Source: Curtobacterium sp. MCBA15_009
GTDB taxonomy: Bacteria; Actinomycetota; Actinomycetes; Actinomycetales; Microbacteriaceae
Direction of reading: 5' to 3'
Assembly: GCF_001864895.1 (NCBI RefSeq)
Contig: NZ_MJGO01000034.1
Location: 16,261-80,260 of the forward strand
Length of the DNA stretch: 64,000 bases
Shown: one piece after another, positions 25,512-33,551 of the stretch
Layout: the number at the start of each line of letters is the position of its first letter
Position numbering within the stretch: position 1 is the stretch's first letter
The notes under the pieces: generated by a model
What the model was told of the DNA's origin: nothing
The model's input: only the letters and a program-made list of their open reading frames with translations
The model's database searches: none
Program-made: the position numbers and the translations under genes

Positions 25512-26386
25512 ACGACGACGCCATCAGCATCCGGGGCGTCCGCAAGCAGCAGGGGACATTCGCACTGCGCGACGTCGACGTCACCGTCCCGACGGGCTTC
25601 GTCACCGGCCTCGTCGGCCAGAACGGCGCCGGCAAGACGACCCTGGTCAAGTCCGTGCTCGGACTCGTCGGCGTCGACGCGGGGACGATCACCCTGTTCG
25701 GCGACGCCGACCCGCTCGACGCCGCCGTCCGGGACCGCATCGGCGTCGTGCTCGACCAGGTGACCGCAGCGCCGGAGTGGCGGGTCGGATCCGTCGGCAA
25801 GCGCGTCGGGCTCCTGTACCGCCGGTGGGACGAGCGCCTGTTCCGCGACCTGCTCGACCGGTACGACGTCCCCGTCGGCAACCGCGTCGGCGGGCTCTCC
25901 CGCGGTCAGACCGTCAAGCTCTCGCTCGCGATGGCGCTCGCGCACCACCCGGACCTGCTCGTGCTCGACGAGCCATCGAGCGGACTCGACCCCGTGGCCC
26001 GTCGGCACCTCGCCGACACCGTCCGCGAGTTCGTGCTCGACCCCGGGCACACGGTGCTCTTCTCCACCCACATCACGGCGGAGCTCGACGACCTCGCCGA
26101 CCACGTCGTCGTGCTCGACCACGGCGAGGTCGCCTACTCCGGCGCGCTCGACGACCTGCACGAGCGCTTCGCCGTGGTCCGCGGCGCCGGCGCCTTCCCG
26201 GAGGCGGCCCGCCCCGCGACCATCGGGCTCCGGAACGAGCCGAGCGGCCGGTGGGAGGGGCTCATCCGGGTCGACGACACGGTCGCGTTCGGACCCGAGG
26301 TCGTCATCGACCGCGCGACCACCGACGACGTCGTCGTCCACTTCGCCGAGCACCGCGAACCGACCCGGAAGGAGCTCGCAGCATGA
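25496..26386 (+). CDS. ABC transporter ATP-binding protein (YtrB/NatA-like)
   Basis: A 296-residue single ATPase domain with Walker A GQNGAGKTT, signature LSRGQTVKLSLA (a slight variant of LSGGQ) and Walker B LLVLDEPSSGLD. It would energise the permease encoded next. The GntR, ATPase, permease order is typical of exporters or envelope-stress modules induced by cell-wall-active compounds. ATG 26383 of the permease overlaps its stop. Confidence 0.9.
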   Translation: MEAALNDDAISIRGVRKQQGTFALRDVDVTVPTGFVTGLVGQNGAGKTTLVKSVLGLVGVDAGTITLFGDADPLDAAVRDRIGVVLDQVTAAPEWRVGSVGKRVGLLYRRWDERLFRDLLDRYDVPVGNRVGGLSRGQTVKLSLAMALAHHPDLLVLDEPSSGLDPVARRHLADTVREFVLDPGHTVLFSTHITAELDDLADHVVVLDHGEVAYSGALDDLHERFAVVRGAGAFPEAARPATIGLRNEPSGRWEGLIRVDDTVAFGPEVVIDRATTDDVVVHFAEHREPTRKELAA

Positions 26387-27042
26387 GCACCGCACTGGCC
26401 CGCTTCACCCGTTTCGACCTCACGACGATCGCCCGCACGCAGCCGCTCCGCGTGCTCCTGCCGCTCGGGTTCATCATCGTCTTCTCGGTGGTCTTCCCCG
26501 TCCCCGGCACGGGCATCGTCATGGGAGCCGCGATCGCCGCCGTCTCGGCGTCCATCCCGTTCCAGGGCGACGAGCGCGGTCGGCTCGACACCCTCTACGG
26601 CATCGCCCCCGTCGGCCGCACGGCGGTCGTGCTCGGGCGGTACGTCTCGATGGTCGTCTTCGCCGTCGTCGCCCTCGGCGTCGGGGTCGCAGCGACCCTG
26701 GCCGTCGCCGCCGTCCGACAGCAGGACGTGGCCTGGCCGTTCCTCGCGACCATGCTGCTCGTCGGCGCTGGCGCCGTCTTCGTCGCCGTCGCCGTGCAGC
26801 TGCCGTGGTTCTTCGCCCTCGGCTACACCCGGGGACGGCCGATGGTCTACATCCCGATCGCGGTGATCGCCGTCGGCGCCTTCCTGGTCGGTCAGACCGG
26901 TCTGATCGGGTCCTCCGGCAGCCCGGCGGACTTCGCGGCCCCGTCCGGGGCGGTCGCCGTCATCGTGCTCGGGGTCGGCGTGGTGCTGCTCGCCGCCTCG
27001 GCGGCCCTCGCGGTGCGGCTCTACCGGCGCCGCCAGCTCTGA
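26383..27042 (+). CDS. ABC transporter permease (ABC-2 type)
   Basis: A 219-residue membrane protein with about six hydrophobic segments, including FIIVFSVVFPVPGTGIVMGAA-like first helices and a C-terminal helix ending in RLYRRRQL. It matches the small ABC2-type permeases that pair with YtrA-regulated ATPases. Starts ATGA on the ATPase stop. Substrate unknown. Confidence 0.85.
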   Translation: MSTALARFTRFDLTTIARTQPLRVLLPLGFIIVFSVVFPVPGTGIVMGAAIAAVSASIPFQGDERGRLDTLYGIAPVGRTAVVLGRYVSMVVFAVVALGVGVAATLAVAAVRQQDVAWPFLATMLLVGAGAVFVAVAVQLPWFFALGYTRGRPMVYIPIAVIAVGAFLVGQTGLIGSSGSPADFAAPSGAVAVIVLGVGVVLLAASAALAVRLYRRRQL

Positions 27043-27060
27043 CCGGCACGACCCGCGGCC

Positions 27061-27207
27061 GTCCGCGCACCGGCGGCAGCCGGGACACGTTCCGTCCCCG
27101 TCCGCGCGCCGGCGGCAGTCGGGACACGTTCCGTCCCCGTCCGCGCACCGGTGGCAGTCGGGACACATTCCGTGCCCGTCCGCGCACCGGTGGCAGTCGC
27201 GACGCAG
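27061..27207 (+). repeat. 39-bp tandem repeat, about 3.7 copies
   Basis: Units start at 27061, 27100, 27139 and 27178 (the last is partial), each opening GTCCGCGCRCCGGYGGCAGY and continuing CGGGACACRTTCCGTSCCC with few changes. It lies between the permease stop and the convergent photolyase-like gene. The unit is a multiple of three, but neither strand offers a plausible gene here. It is a minisatellite likely to vary between strains. Confidence 0.85.
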
Positions 27208-27283
27208 CCCGGGATGCAGCCCGGGACACGCCTCTGGACGCCCCCCGGGCAGGGGGACCCAGCCCCGTCGCGGGCGGGAGCCG

Positions 27284-28759
27284 TCAGGGCCGGGTGCGCC
27301 GGGCCTCCTGGGCGACCACCGCGTCGAGGTCCGGCAGCCGGCGCATCTGCTGCAGCGGCCGGACCATCCGGGGGTTGTCCCGCAGCGCGTCCTCGGCGCG
27401 CGCCAGGAAGGCCCAGTACCCGGCGGTGAACGGGCAGGCGTCCGCGCCGACCCGCACGGTCGGGTCGAAGCGGCACCCGCCGCAGTGGTCGGACATGCGG
27501 TCGATGTAGCGGCCGCCCGACGCGTACGGCTTCGTCGCGACCATGCCGCCGTCGGCGTGCTGGGACATCCCGATGATGTTCGCCGGCATCACCCAGTCGG
27601 TGCCGTCGACGAAGACGTCGGTGAACCACTCCGTCAGGTGCACCGGGTCGTAGCCACGCTGCAGCGCCCAGTTGCCGAGCACCATGAGCCGCTGGATGTG
27701 GTGCAGCCAGCCGTGGTCGTGCAGGCCCTGCACGGCGGTGCCGAGGCAGGCTGCGTCGATCGCGGAGGCGTCGAGCTCCTGCCACCAGTCGGGCAGCGGC
27801 TCGTGTGCGCCGAGGGCGTTCTCCGAGGCACCGTACTCGTCGCCGAACCACCAGTAGAGGTGCCAGACGTAGTCGCGCCAACCGGCGACCTGCCGCACGA
27901 ACCCCTCGACACTCGCGAGCGGCGCTGCCCCGGTGCGGTGTGCCTCGAGCGCCGCACCGACCACCTCGACCGGGTCGAGCACGCCGAGGTTCATCGGCAC
28001 GCTGAGCAGCGAGTGCGCCATCGTCCAGTCGTTCGTCAGGGTGGCGTCCTCGAACGGACCGAAGTCCCCGAGCCGCACCGCGACGAAGTCCTCGAGCGCG
28101 AGCCGGGCCTCGTCCGCGGTGACCGCGAACCGGCGTCGGTCGTCGCGGCCGACGAACCGGACGAGGCCGTCCCGCTCCCACCGGTCCAGGTCGTGCCGGA
28201 CCTGCTCGTCGACGTCGTCCTCGTCCGGCCACCACGGGTCGGGCAGCCCGAGGGTCGTCGCGCCCCGCGGCGGCGGCTCGCGGTTCTCGTCGTCCAGGCT
28301 GAAGCGCCCGCCGACCGGCCGGTCGCCGTCCATGAGCCAGCCCTCGCGGCGGCGGACCCGCTCGTAGTGGGCCTCCATCCGGAAGCGCCCCGTGCCCTGC
28401 GCCGCCCACTCGGCGAACTCGGCCTCGTCGGTGACGAAGCCGCGGCTCGGCAGGATCTCGGTGTCGTGCCCCCAGTGCCGCACCTCGGCGCGCATCGTGC
28501 GCGAGGGCGGGTCGACCACCTGCAGGCCGCTCCGCCCGGCGAGGGCCTGACGCAGGGTGTCGACCTGCACGTGCTCGGCGCGGTCGCCGAGCTCCCGGAC
28601 GCGGTGCCGCAGCGCGCTCAACCACAGGTGTGCCTTCGCACGGTGGACGGGTCGGGCCGCGAAGAACTCCCGGGCCTCGACGACGAGCGCGGGGCCGCCG
28701 TCGTCGAACAGGGGACCGTACTGGCCGGGCAGGACCAGGCGGCGGCGCGCTTCGGGCAT
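27284..28759 (-). CDS. FeS cryptochrome/photolyase-related protein (PhrB type)
   Basis: A 491-residue protein of the deoxyribodipyrimidine photolyase-related group that carries FAD, a lumazine-type antenna and a 4Fe-4S cluster. The FAD-binding core (QRLMVLGNWALQRGYDP, WFTDVFVDGTDWVMPANIIGMSQ) and the iron-sulfur cysteines (one in DAACLGTA, then CGGC, and DACPFT near the C-terminus) are present. Characterised relatives repair 6-4 photoproducts or act as light sensors. The ATG is preceded by TAGCGT at six bases, suggesting a leaderless mRNA. It suits a leaf-surface lifestyle with high UV exposure. Confidence 0.92.
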   Translation of the reverse strand: MPEARRRLVLPGQYGPLFDDGGPALVVEAREFFAARPVHRAKAHLWLSALRHRVRELGDRAEHVQVDTLRQALAGRSGLQVVDPPSRTMRAEVRHWGHDTEILPSRGFVTDEAEFAEWAAQGTGRFRMEAHYERVRRREGWLMDGDRPVGGRFSLDDENREPPPRGATTLGLPDPWWPDEDDVDEQVRHDLDRWERDGLVRFVGRDDRRRFAVTADEARLALEDFVAVRLGDFGPFEDATLTNDWTMAHSLLSVPMNLGVLDPVEVVGAALEAHRTGAAPLASVEGFVRQVAGWRDYVWHLYWWFGDEYGASENALGAHEPLPDWWQELDASAIDAACLGTAVQGLHDHGWLHHIQRLMVLGNWALQRGYDPVHLTEWFTDVFVDGTDWVMPANIIGMSQHADGGMVATKPYASGGRYIDRMSDHCGGCRFDPTVRVGADACPFTAGYWAFLARAEDALRDNPRMVRPLQQMRRLPDLDAVVAQEARRTRP

Positions 28760-28810
28760 GTCAGGACGCTACCGACGACCGCTGACGGTCGCGCCTGCAC
28801 CCGACCGATC

Positions 28811-28858
28811 GACGGACGGGAGGCCCGGGGCGGCGCCGCCACGCGCCTCCCGTCCGTC
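28811..28858 (-). terminator. GGACGGGAGGC-family hairpin downstream of the MFS gene
   Basis: Outer arms GACGGACGGGAGGC (28811-28824) and GCCTCCCGTCCGTC (28845-28858) pair perfectly. The inner stem GGCGGC/GCCGCC is partly mismatched. It lies between the MFS stop (28985) and the photolyase-like start, on the strand of both genes. Confidence 0.7.
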
Positions 28859-28920
28859 GTCGCGGTGCGACCAGGTCGCCTGCCACGGCCGTCCTGCCGG
28901 TACCGGTCGGCGACCGGAAA

Positions 28921-28970
28921 CGGGACCGGGACCGAAACCGAAACCGAAACCGGGACCGGGACCGGGACCG
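28921..28970. repeat. Hexamer tandem repeat CGGGAC/CGAAAC
   Basis: Eight consecutive hexamers: two CGGGAC, three CGAAAC, three CGGGAC, then CG. The block is directly downstream of the MFS gene. Simple-sequence tract of unknown role. Confidence 0.85.
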
Positions 28971-28984
28971 CGCGGCGTCCGCCG

Positions 28985-30304
28985 TCAGGCCTCGCGACCG
29001 ACTGGTCGCCGGACGGAGCACCACGCGGCCGCGGCCAGGGCGAGGACGGCCGCGGTGCCCCAGCCGGCGGCCGGGCTCGCGGCGGTCGTGACGAGGACGA
29101 CCACCGACGTCCCCACGGCCGTCCCGAGCTGGGCGCCGGTGTTGACGATGCCTGCGGCGCTGCCCGCCAGGGTGCCACCGACCGAGGTGCCGAGCCCGGT
29201 CGCGCTGACCGAGGCCGCGGCGAGCCCGAGGCCCAGGACGGCGACCCCGCACCCGATGCCGAGCCAGGACCCGCCGGCGACCACGAGGACGACGTTGCCG
29301 GTGCCGACGACCAGCAGCCCGCCGGCTCCGAGCCGGTCCGGACCGAGGCGGTCCGCCAGGCGCCCCGTGACCGTCGACCCGAGCACCACCGCCAGGCTGA
29401 AGGCCATGAGCGTCAGTCCGGAGAGCAGCGCCGGGATGCCGAGCCGGTCCTGCAGCACCAGGGTCGCGACGACGGACGACGAACTGGTGGTCGCGGTGTT
29501 CACGAACGACTGGGCGGTACCGCGACGGAGCGGACGGGCGGCGAATGCTGCTCGGGGCACCAACGGCGACCGCGCGGTGCGGAGTCGCCACACCAGCGCC
29601 GCCGCGACCAGCACACCGACCAGGAGCAGCCCGGCACCGGCCGCACGGCTGGTCGACCGTTCGAGCAGCGCCGTACCGGCGACCACGGGCATGACCGCGG
29701 CGACCAGCAGCACCGCGCCGAGCACGTCGAGCGGAGCGCGGTCGCGATCGCCGGGTTCGTCGTGCACCACCAGGAGCACCCCGGCGGCGAGTGCCGCGGC
29801 GACGGGCGCGTTGACCCAGAACACCGCGGGCCAGCCGAGCGCCGAGGTGAGGACCCCGCCGACCAGGAACCCGGTGGCGCCCGCCGCCGCCCCGACCGCG
29901 CTCCACGCGGCGAGGGCGCGCGACCGTGCCGACGGTGCCGGGGTCGCGTGCAGGAGCAGGCGCAGGGCCGACGGGGCCGAGACCGCGGCGGCGGCTCCCT
30001 GCACCGCCCGGGCGACCAACACCTGCGGCAGGGTGTCCGCCGTCCCGCCCACCACGGACACGGCGCCGAAGGCCGCGATGCCGACGAGCAGCACCCGACG
30101 GTGTCCGTACCGGTCGCCGAGGCGGGCACCGAGGACGAGCACCGCGCCGAAGAACATCGCGTACGTCGTGGCGACCGGACCGGCTGCCCCGGCGTCCGCG
30201 CCGACCCCCTCGAGGATCGCGGGCACGGCCGTCACCACGCTCGTGACGCCGAGGACGTCCACGAACTGCACCAGGCACAGGACGGTCACGACGGCGGGAC
30301 GCAT
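28985..30304 (-). CDS. MFS efflux transporter
   Basis: A 439-residue drug/proton antiporter-like protein with about 14 hydrophobic segments. The first helix is VVTVLCLVQFVDVLGVTSVV, and the loop motif LGARLGDRYGHRRVL (GxLaDrxGrkxxl form) follows helix 2. Related proteins export drugs or antibiotics. Substrate unknown. The ATG is six bases after TACGGT, so the mRNA is probably leaderless. Confidence 0.9.
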   Translation of the reverse strand: MRPAVVTVLCLVQFVDVLGVTSVVTAVPAILEGVGADAGAAGPVATTYAMFFGAVLVLGARLGDRYGHRRVLLVGIAAFGAVSVVGGTADTLPQVLVARAVQGAAAAVSAPSALRLLLHATPAPSARSRALAAWSAVGAAAGATGFLVGGVLTSALGWPAVFWVNAPVAAALAAGVLLVVHDEPGDRDRAPLDVLGAVLLVAAVMPVVAGTALLERSTSRAAGAGLLLVGVLVAAALVWRLRTARSPLVPRAAFAARPLRRGTAQSFVNTATTSSSSVVATLVLQDRLGIPALLSGLTLMAFSLAVVLGSTVTGRLADRLGPDRLGAGGLLVVGTGNVVLVVAGGSWLGIGCGVAVLGLGLAAASVSATGLGTSVGGTLAGSAAGIVNTGAQLGTAVGTSVVVLVTTAASPAAGWGTAAVLALAAAAWCSVRRPVGREA

Positions 30305-30357
30305 GCCTGCACCGTACGTGACGTCGGCTCACTGTGTCGCTCGGGGACGGCCAGTCG

Positions 30358-31110
30358 TCAGCGACGTCCGCTCGGCGCGGCCCGTCGGGTGCCCCGACCG
30401 CGCTGGTGCCGGGGAAGTGCCGCACCGTGCAGGCGGCGCCCGGGGCCGGAACGGCGGGCGGTCCCGACGTGACGCCGCCGGTCGGTGCTGCCGGTGCTGT
30501 CTGTGCTGTCTGTGCTTTCTGTGCTGCTGCGCCGTCGTCCGTGCCCGCGCTGCCCGGACGAGCGCCGGACCGCGGCCGTGACACCCCTCGTGACCAGGAC
30601 CGCGCCCCAGGCGATGAGCGCCACGGCGACGGTCGGCACGAGCCAGCCGCGCGCGCCGTTCACGGCCTGGTTCACGTACCCGACCACCGGGACGCTGTAC
30701 CAGACGACGCCACGCACCTGGGCGGAGGACACCGGAGCGTCCGCCTCGGCGTTGGCGTCGCCCTTCGTCGTGAACGTGGACGCGCCGTCGGAGGACCGCG
30801 CGACGGCGACCACCCGGTGGCTGACGAGCGCCTGTTCGCCGGACACCGCCTGGTAGGTGACGACGTCGCCCACGGCGATGTCATCCGGCGGGGTCGGCCG
30901 GACCACCAGGAGCGTCCCGGGTGGCAGGGTCGGTTCCATGGACTCGGTGAGGACGGTCAGCGGCACGGACCCGGTCGCCTTCGGCACGACGACGAGCACC
31001 GCGGCGAGTCCGGCAAGCAGCAGGAGCAGGCCGACACCGAGACCGCCGGCGACGGCGCGTGCGACGGGCCACCACGCGCTGCGGCGGACGTCGGCACCGC
31101 GGGCGGTCAC
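30358..31110 (-). CDS. SipW-type signal peptidase I
   Basis: A 250-residue membrane protease of family S26B. A first membrane helix (about residues 18-42) is followed by the catalytic motif LTESMEPTLPPGT with Ser57 and by LVSHRVV with His98. A His instead of the bacterial Lys marks the ER/SipW type. A second helix (about 150-170) is followed by a basic, Ser/Thr-rich tail with repeated STD units encoded by 9-bp repeats. GTG 31110 overlaps the upstream stop as GTGA. It is the last gene of an operon with three exported proteins and is very probably their dedicated peptidase. Confidence 0.9.
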   Translation of the reverse strand: MTARGADVRRSAWWPVARAVAGGLGVGLLLLLAGLAAVLVVVPKATGSVPLTVLTESMEPTLPPGTLLVVRPTPPDDIAVGDVVTYQAVSGEQALVSHRVVAVARSSDGASTFTTKGDANAEADAPVSSAQVRGVVWYSVPVVGYVNQAVNGARGWLVPTVAVALIAWGAVLVTRGVTAAVRRSSGQRGHGRRRSSTESTDSTDSTGSTDRRRHVGTARRSGPGRRLHGAALPRHQRGRGTRRAAPSGRR

Positions 31111-31970
31111 GCGCCGCACCGGATGGTCGTCCCGTCGGGGTCCGCGGAGCGTGTGACCGGACCCTCGCCGGCGACGGTCGTGGTCGGACGCCCGGCGTCG
31201 TCGAGGACCTGCACGACCACGGTCTGCGTGCCGTCGGCGGGCAGGTCGTCGGCGCGGACGGTGAGCTGCCCCGGGCCTGTGCCCGTCGGCGACCCGACGG
31301 CCGTGCCCCCGACGAACGCGCCGTACGGGGTCGTGTCCGGTCGCGTCGACGTGGGCCACGTGATGTCGACGGCGGTGCCGTCGCGCTCCGTGCAGGTGAT
31401 CGCGGGTGCGGTGTTCAGGTAGAACCCGCTCCGGGACGCGTCGGACCGCCACGTCCCCGTCGTGCTCACCGCGCTGACGACGATGTTCGCGCTCGACTCG
31501 GCCGGCGTCCCGGCCTTCGGGGTGCTCCGCGTGCACCAGACCGCGCTCCCGCCCACCGCGAGCGGTGTCGTCAGGCTCGGCAACGCGGCCCACGTGCCCG
31601 AGACCGAGCCGGAACCGACCGGGGCGTCGTCGGTGCAGGCGCCGACCGACGGCACGCGCCACGCGACCACGTCGATCCAGGACGCGAGCGGTTCGGGCGT
31701 GCCGCTCGGGGACGACACGGTGGTCGTCGTCGTGCCCGCGATGTTCCCGGGGTTCCGCAGCGTGACGGCCTTGGTCACCGAGGGGGCCAGGGAGGAGAAC
31801 GTCGAGGACGTCGCGCCGCTCGTGGCGAGCGAGGTCGCCGGCTTGCCCATCGTCGTGCTCGACCCCGTGTCGCGGCTGGTCGACCAGAGCGCCCAGGCCG
31901 TGCCGGACCCGCTCGCGAGGAGGACCGAGCAGACCAGGACGGCGAGCAGCAGGCGCAGCCGGCCGCTCAC
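31107..31970 (-). CDS. Exported protein with SipW-type signal, Ser/Thr-rich
   Basis: A 287-residue exported protein. The N-terminus RLRLLLAVLVCSVLLASGSG continues TAWALWSTSRDTGS, the A-x-W form of SipW-dependent signal peptides seen also in the two genes upstream. The mature part is rich in Ser/Thr and Gly, has a few Cys residues that may form disulfides, and looks like beta-sandwich repeats ending ...TTIRCGA. Function not known. A fibre or surface protein is likely from the locus. GTG 31970 overlaps the previous stop (GTGA). Confidence 0.8.
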   Translation of the reverse strand: MSGRLRLLLAVLVCSVLLASGSGTAWALWSTSRDTGSSTTMGKPATSLATSGATSSTFSSLAPSVTKAVTLRNPGNIAGTTTTTVSSPSGTPEPLASWIDVVAWRVPSVGACTDDAPVGSGSVSGTWAALPSLTTPLAVGGSAVWCTRSTPKAGTPAESSANIVVSAVSTTGTWRSDASRSGFYLNTAPAITCTERDGTAVDITWPTSTRPDTTPYGAFVGGTAVGSPTGTGPGQLTVRADDLPADGTQTVVVQVLDDAGRPTTTVAGEGPVTRSADPDGTTIRCGA

Positions 31971-32560
31971 GGTGCCACCTGCGTGCCGCTGACGGTCAGG
32001 GTGAAGTCGGTGACGGCACCGGACACCGACTGCGGGGCGTCCGTCGACAGGGCGACCTCGATGCAGGCGGTCCCGGTGGCTCCGACGGGGAGTGTGTAGT
32101 ACCCGCTGCCGGTGTCGAACGAGGCGAGCGGTCCGCGGGCACCGCCGAGTCCCGGTCGGCACGACGACGCGGAACCGACGCTCGACAGGTGCAGCGTCTG
32201 GGAGCCGAGGACCTGCGCGTCGGTGGCGTTGCCCCAGGTGACCTCGGTCGACGACGTCACGACCCGGATGGACAGCGGGACCGTGCCGGAGTTCCGGACG
32301 GTGAACGTGCCGGTCGTGCTGGTGCCCGGGCCGAGGGCGGGTGTCCGTGTGGTCGAGAGCGCACTGACCGACAGCGCGGCCGTGCCCGACCGGATGGTCG
32401 CGCCCTGCGTGGTCGCCGAGGCGTTCCACAGCGCGTACGTCCCGCCGGACCCGAGCAGGGCGACGAGCACCCCGGCGGTCAGGGCGGCCGCCGTCGTCCA
32501 GACCCAGCGGTGACGCCGGGGCGCGCGGTGCCGCCCGGTCGGACGGGCCCTGCCGGTCAT
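31967..32560 (-). CDS. Exported TasA/camelysin-like protein with SipW-type signal
   Basis: A 197-residue protein. A basic start (TGRHRAPRRHR) and a hydrophobic helix end in GGTYALWNASATTQGATI, the alternate signal-peptide pattern cleaved by SipW peptidases in the TasA/camelysin group. The mature part is a beta-rich domain with TSTTGTFTVRNSGTVPLSIRV, as in biofilm-fibre proteins. Translationally coupled to the next gene. The fibre role is inferred from family resemblance. Confidence 0.82.
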   Translation of the reverse strand: MTGRARPTGRHRAPRRHRWVWTTAAALTAGVLVALLGSGGTYALWNASATTQGATIRSGTAALSVSALSTTRTPALGPGTSTTGTFTVRNSGTVPLSIRVVTSSTEVTWGNATDAQVLGSQTLHLSSVGSASSCRPGLGGARGPLASFDTGSGYYTLPVGATGTACIEVALSTDAPQSVSGAVTDFTLTVSGTQVAP

Positions 32561-32639
32561 GCTCGTGGCCTCCGTGTGGTGTGACGGTCGACGATGGGGT
32601 GGGTGCGGCCGGCGCCGGACGTGCCGGCCGCCGCGGACG

Positions 32640-33194
32640 TCAGGAGCCGATCGTGCGCTGCTGCAGCGTGAAGGTCAGGCCGCTGACATCGACGGTGCCG
32701 TCCTGGCCGGTCTCGGCGGACTCCGGCAGGGCGATGGTGAAGAGGACCTCGACGGTCGTCGTGGCGTCCGACGGCGCGACGTCGAAGGTGTTCGAGCCCG
32801 GGTCGGACTGCGTCACGGCACCGCTGTCAGAGGTGACCGACAGCGTCCGTTCGGTCGCGTCGACGAGGGCAGGGTCACCGGTGATGCTCTGCGGCTGGTA
32901 GGTCAGGGCCGCGGACATGTCGTCGCCGGTCGCCTCGACCTGGAGCGTCTGCCGGAACCGGTAGGTGTTGCCCGGCACCATGCGCACGTCCGCCGGCCGG
33001 ATGACCGCGGAGCGCCCGTTCGTGACGTCGGTCCACCGACCGTCGTCGACCGCGTGCAAGGACAGCGTGCCGGAGGCCACGGTGCCGGCCTGGGTGGACG
33101 CCTCCGCGTTCCAGAGGGCGAAGGTGCCGGCGCCGCCGAGGAGCAGGGCGATGCCGGTGGTACCGGCGATGGCGCCGGTGACGATCTTGTGCAC
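32640..33194 (-). CDS. Exported protein with alternate SipW-type signal (TasA-like)
   Basis: A 184-residue protein starting VHKIVTGAIAGTTGIALLLG with the downstream GTFALWNAEASTQAGTVASG, the same signal layout as its neighbour and a near copy of that segment. A beta-rich mature domain with FTIALPESAETG follows. First gene of the four-gene locus, probably a major fibre or surface subunit. GTG 33194 with GGAAC upstream is the best start. Longer starts would add a non-conserved Pro/Arg stretch. Confidence 0.8.
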   Translation of the reverse strand: MHKIVTGAIAGTTGIALLLGGAGTFALWNAEASTQAGTVASGTLSLHAVDDGRWTDVTNGRSAVIRPADVRMVPGNTYRFRQTLQVEATGDDMSAALTYQPQSITGDPALVDATERTLSVTSDSGAVTQSDPGSNTFDVAPSDATTTVEVLFTIALPESAETGQDGTVDVSGLTFTLQQRTIGS

Positions 33195-33551
33195 GAGGGT
33201 TCCGTTCCTGCGCAGCGCACTGCGCTTCCGGGCAGCACTGTGGTTCGGGTCGGCGTGCTGCGGTGACGGTGTCTCCGGTCCAGGGGGACCGCCGGCTGAC
33301 CGGTGCCGGTGCGGATCCGCGGGCCCCGGTTCGATGACACGGAACGGGCCCGGATCGCGCTTGAAGACGACCGTACGCCCGCCCACGAGCGCGGGCACCG
33401 CGAATCATGCGCTTGCATGCACCCAGAACAGGGGTGATTTTTGTCCGCCCTTGTGCGGACCGGCTTGTACCCCGATTTCACCGGGAGATCTGGGCGCGCC
33501 CGTGATCACCTCGAGCACGCGTCACGCGGTCTCGGCACGATCGGCGCACGG
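33195..33551. promoter_or_regulatory. Gene-free control region of the SipW locus
   Basis: No gene is supported here. On the minus strand it is the 5' region of the exported-protein operon. It holds TGCATGCA within TCATGCGCTTGCATGCA (33403-33420), a run of T and a small hairpin GTCCGC-CCTTGT-GCGGAC near 33445-33463, and is locally less GC-rich, which suits a promoter. No known riboswitch pattern was recognised. Confidence 0.4.

Noticed and set aside
26134..27168. Minus-strand frame starting with CxxC repeats (MCPDCHRCADGDGTCPDC) that looks like a zinc-ribbon protein
   Set aside because: The Cys pattern comes from reading the 39-bp tandem repeat, and the frame continues antisense into the ABC permease and ATPase genes. 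No ribosome-binding site was seen.
27061..27207. Possible CRISPR array
   Set aside because: The repeats are directly adjacent with no unique spacers, so it is a tandem minisatellite.
27485..30472. Open frame of 995 codons on the plus strand
   Set aside because: It is antisense to the photolyase-like and MFS genes, which have clear domains.
33436..33480. Small hairpin and T-run upstream of the SipW locus as a possible riboswitch
   Set aside because: It does not match the conserved cores of c-di-GMP or other known riboswitches. The T-run lies on the wrong side of the stem for a terminator of the genes on that strand.
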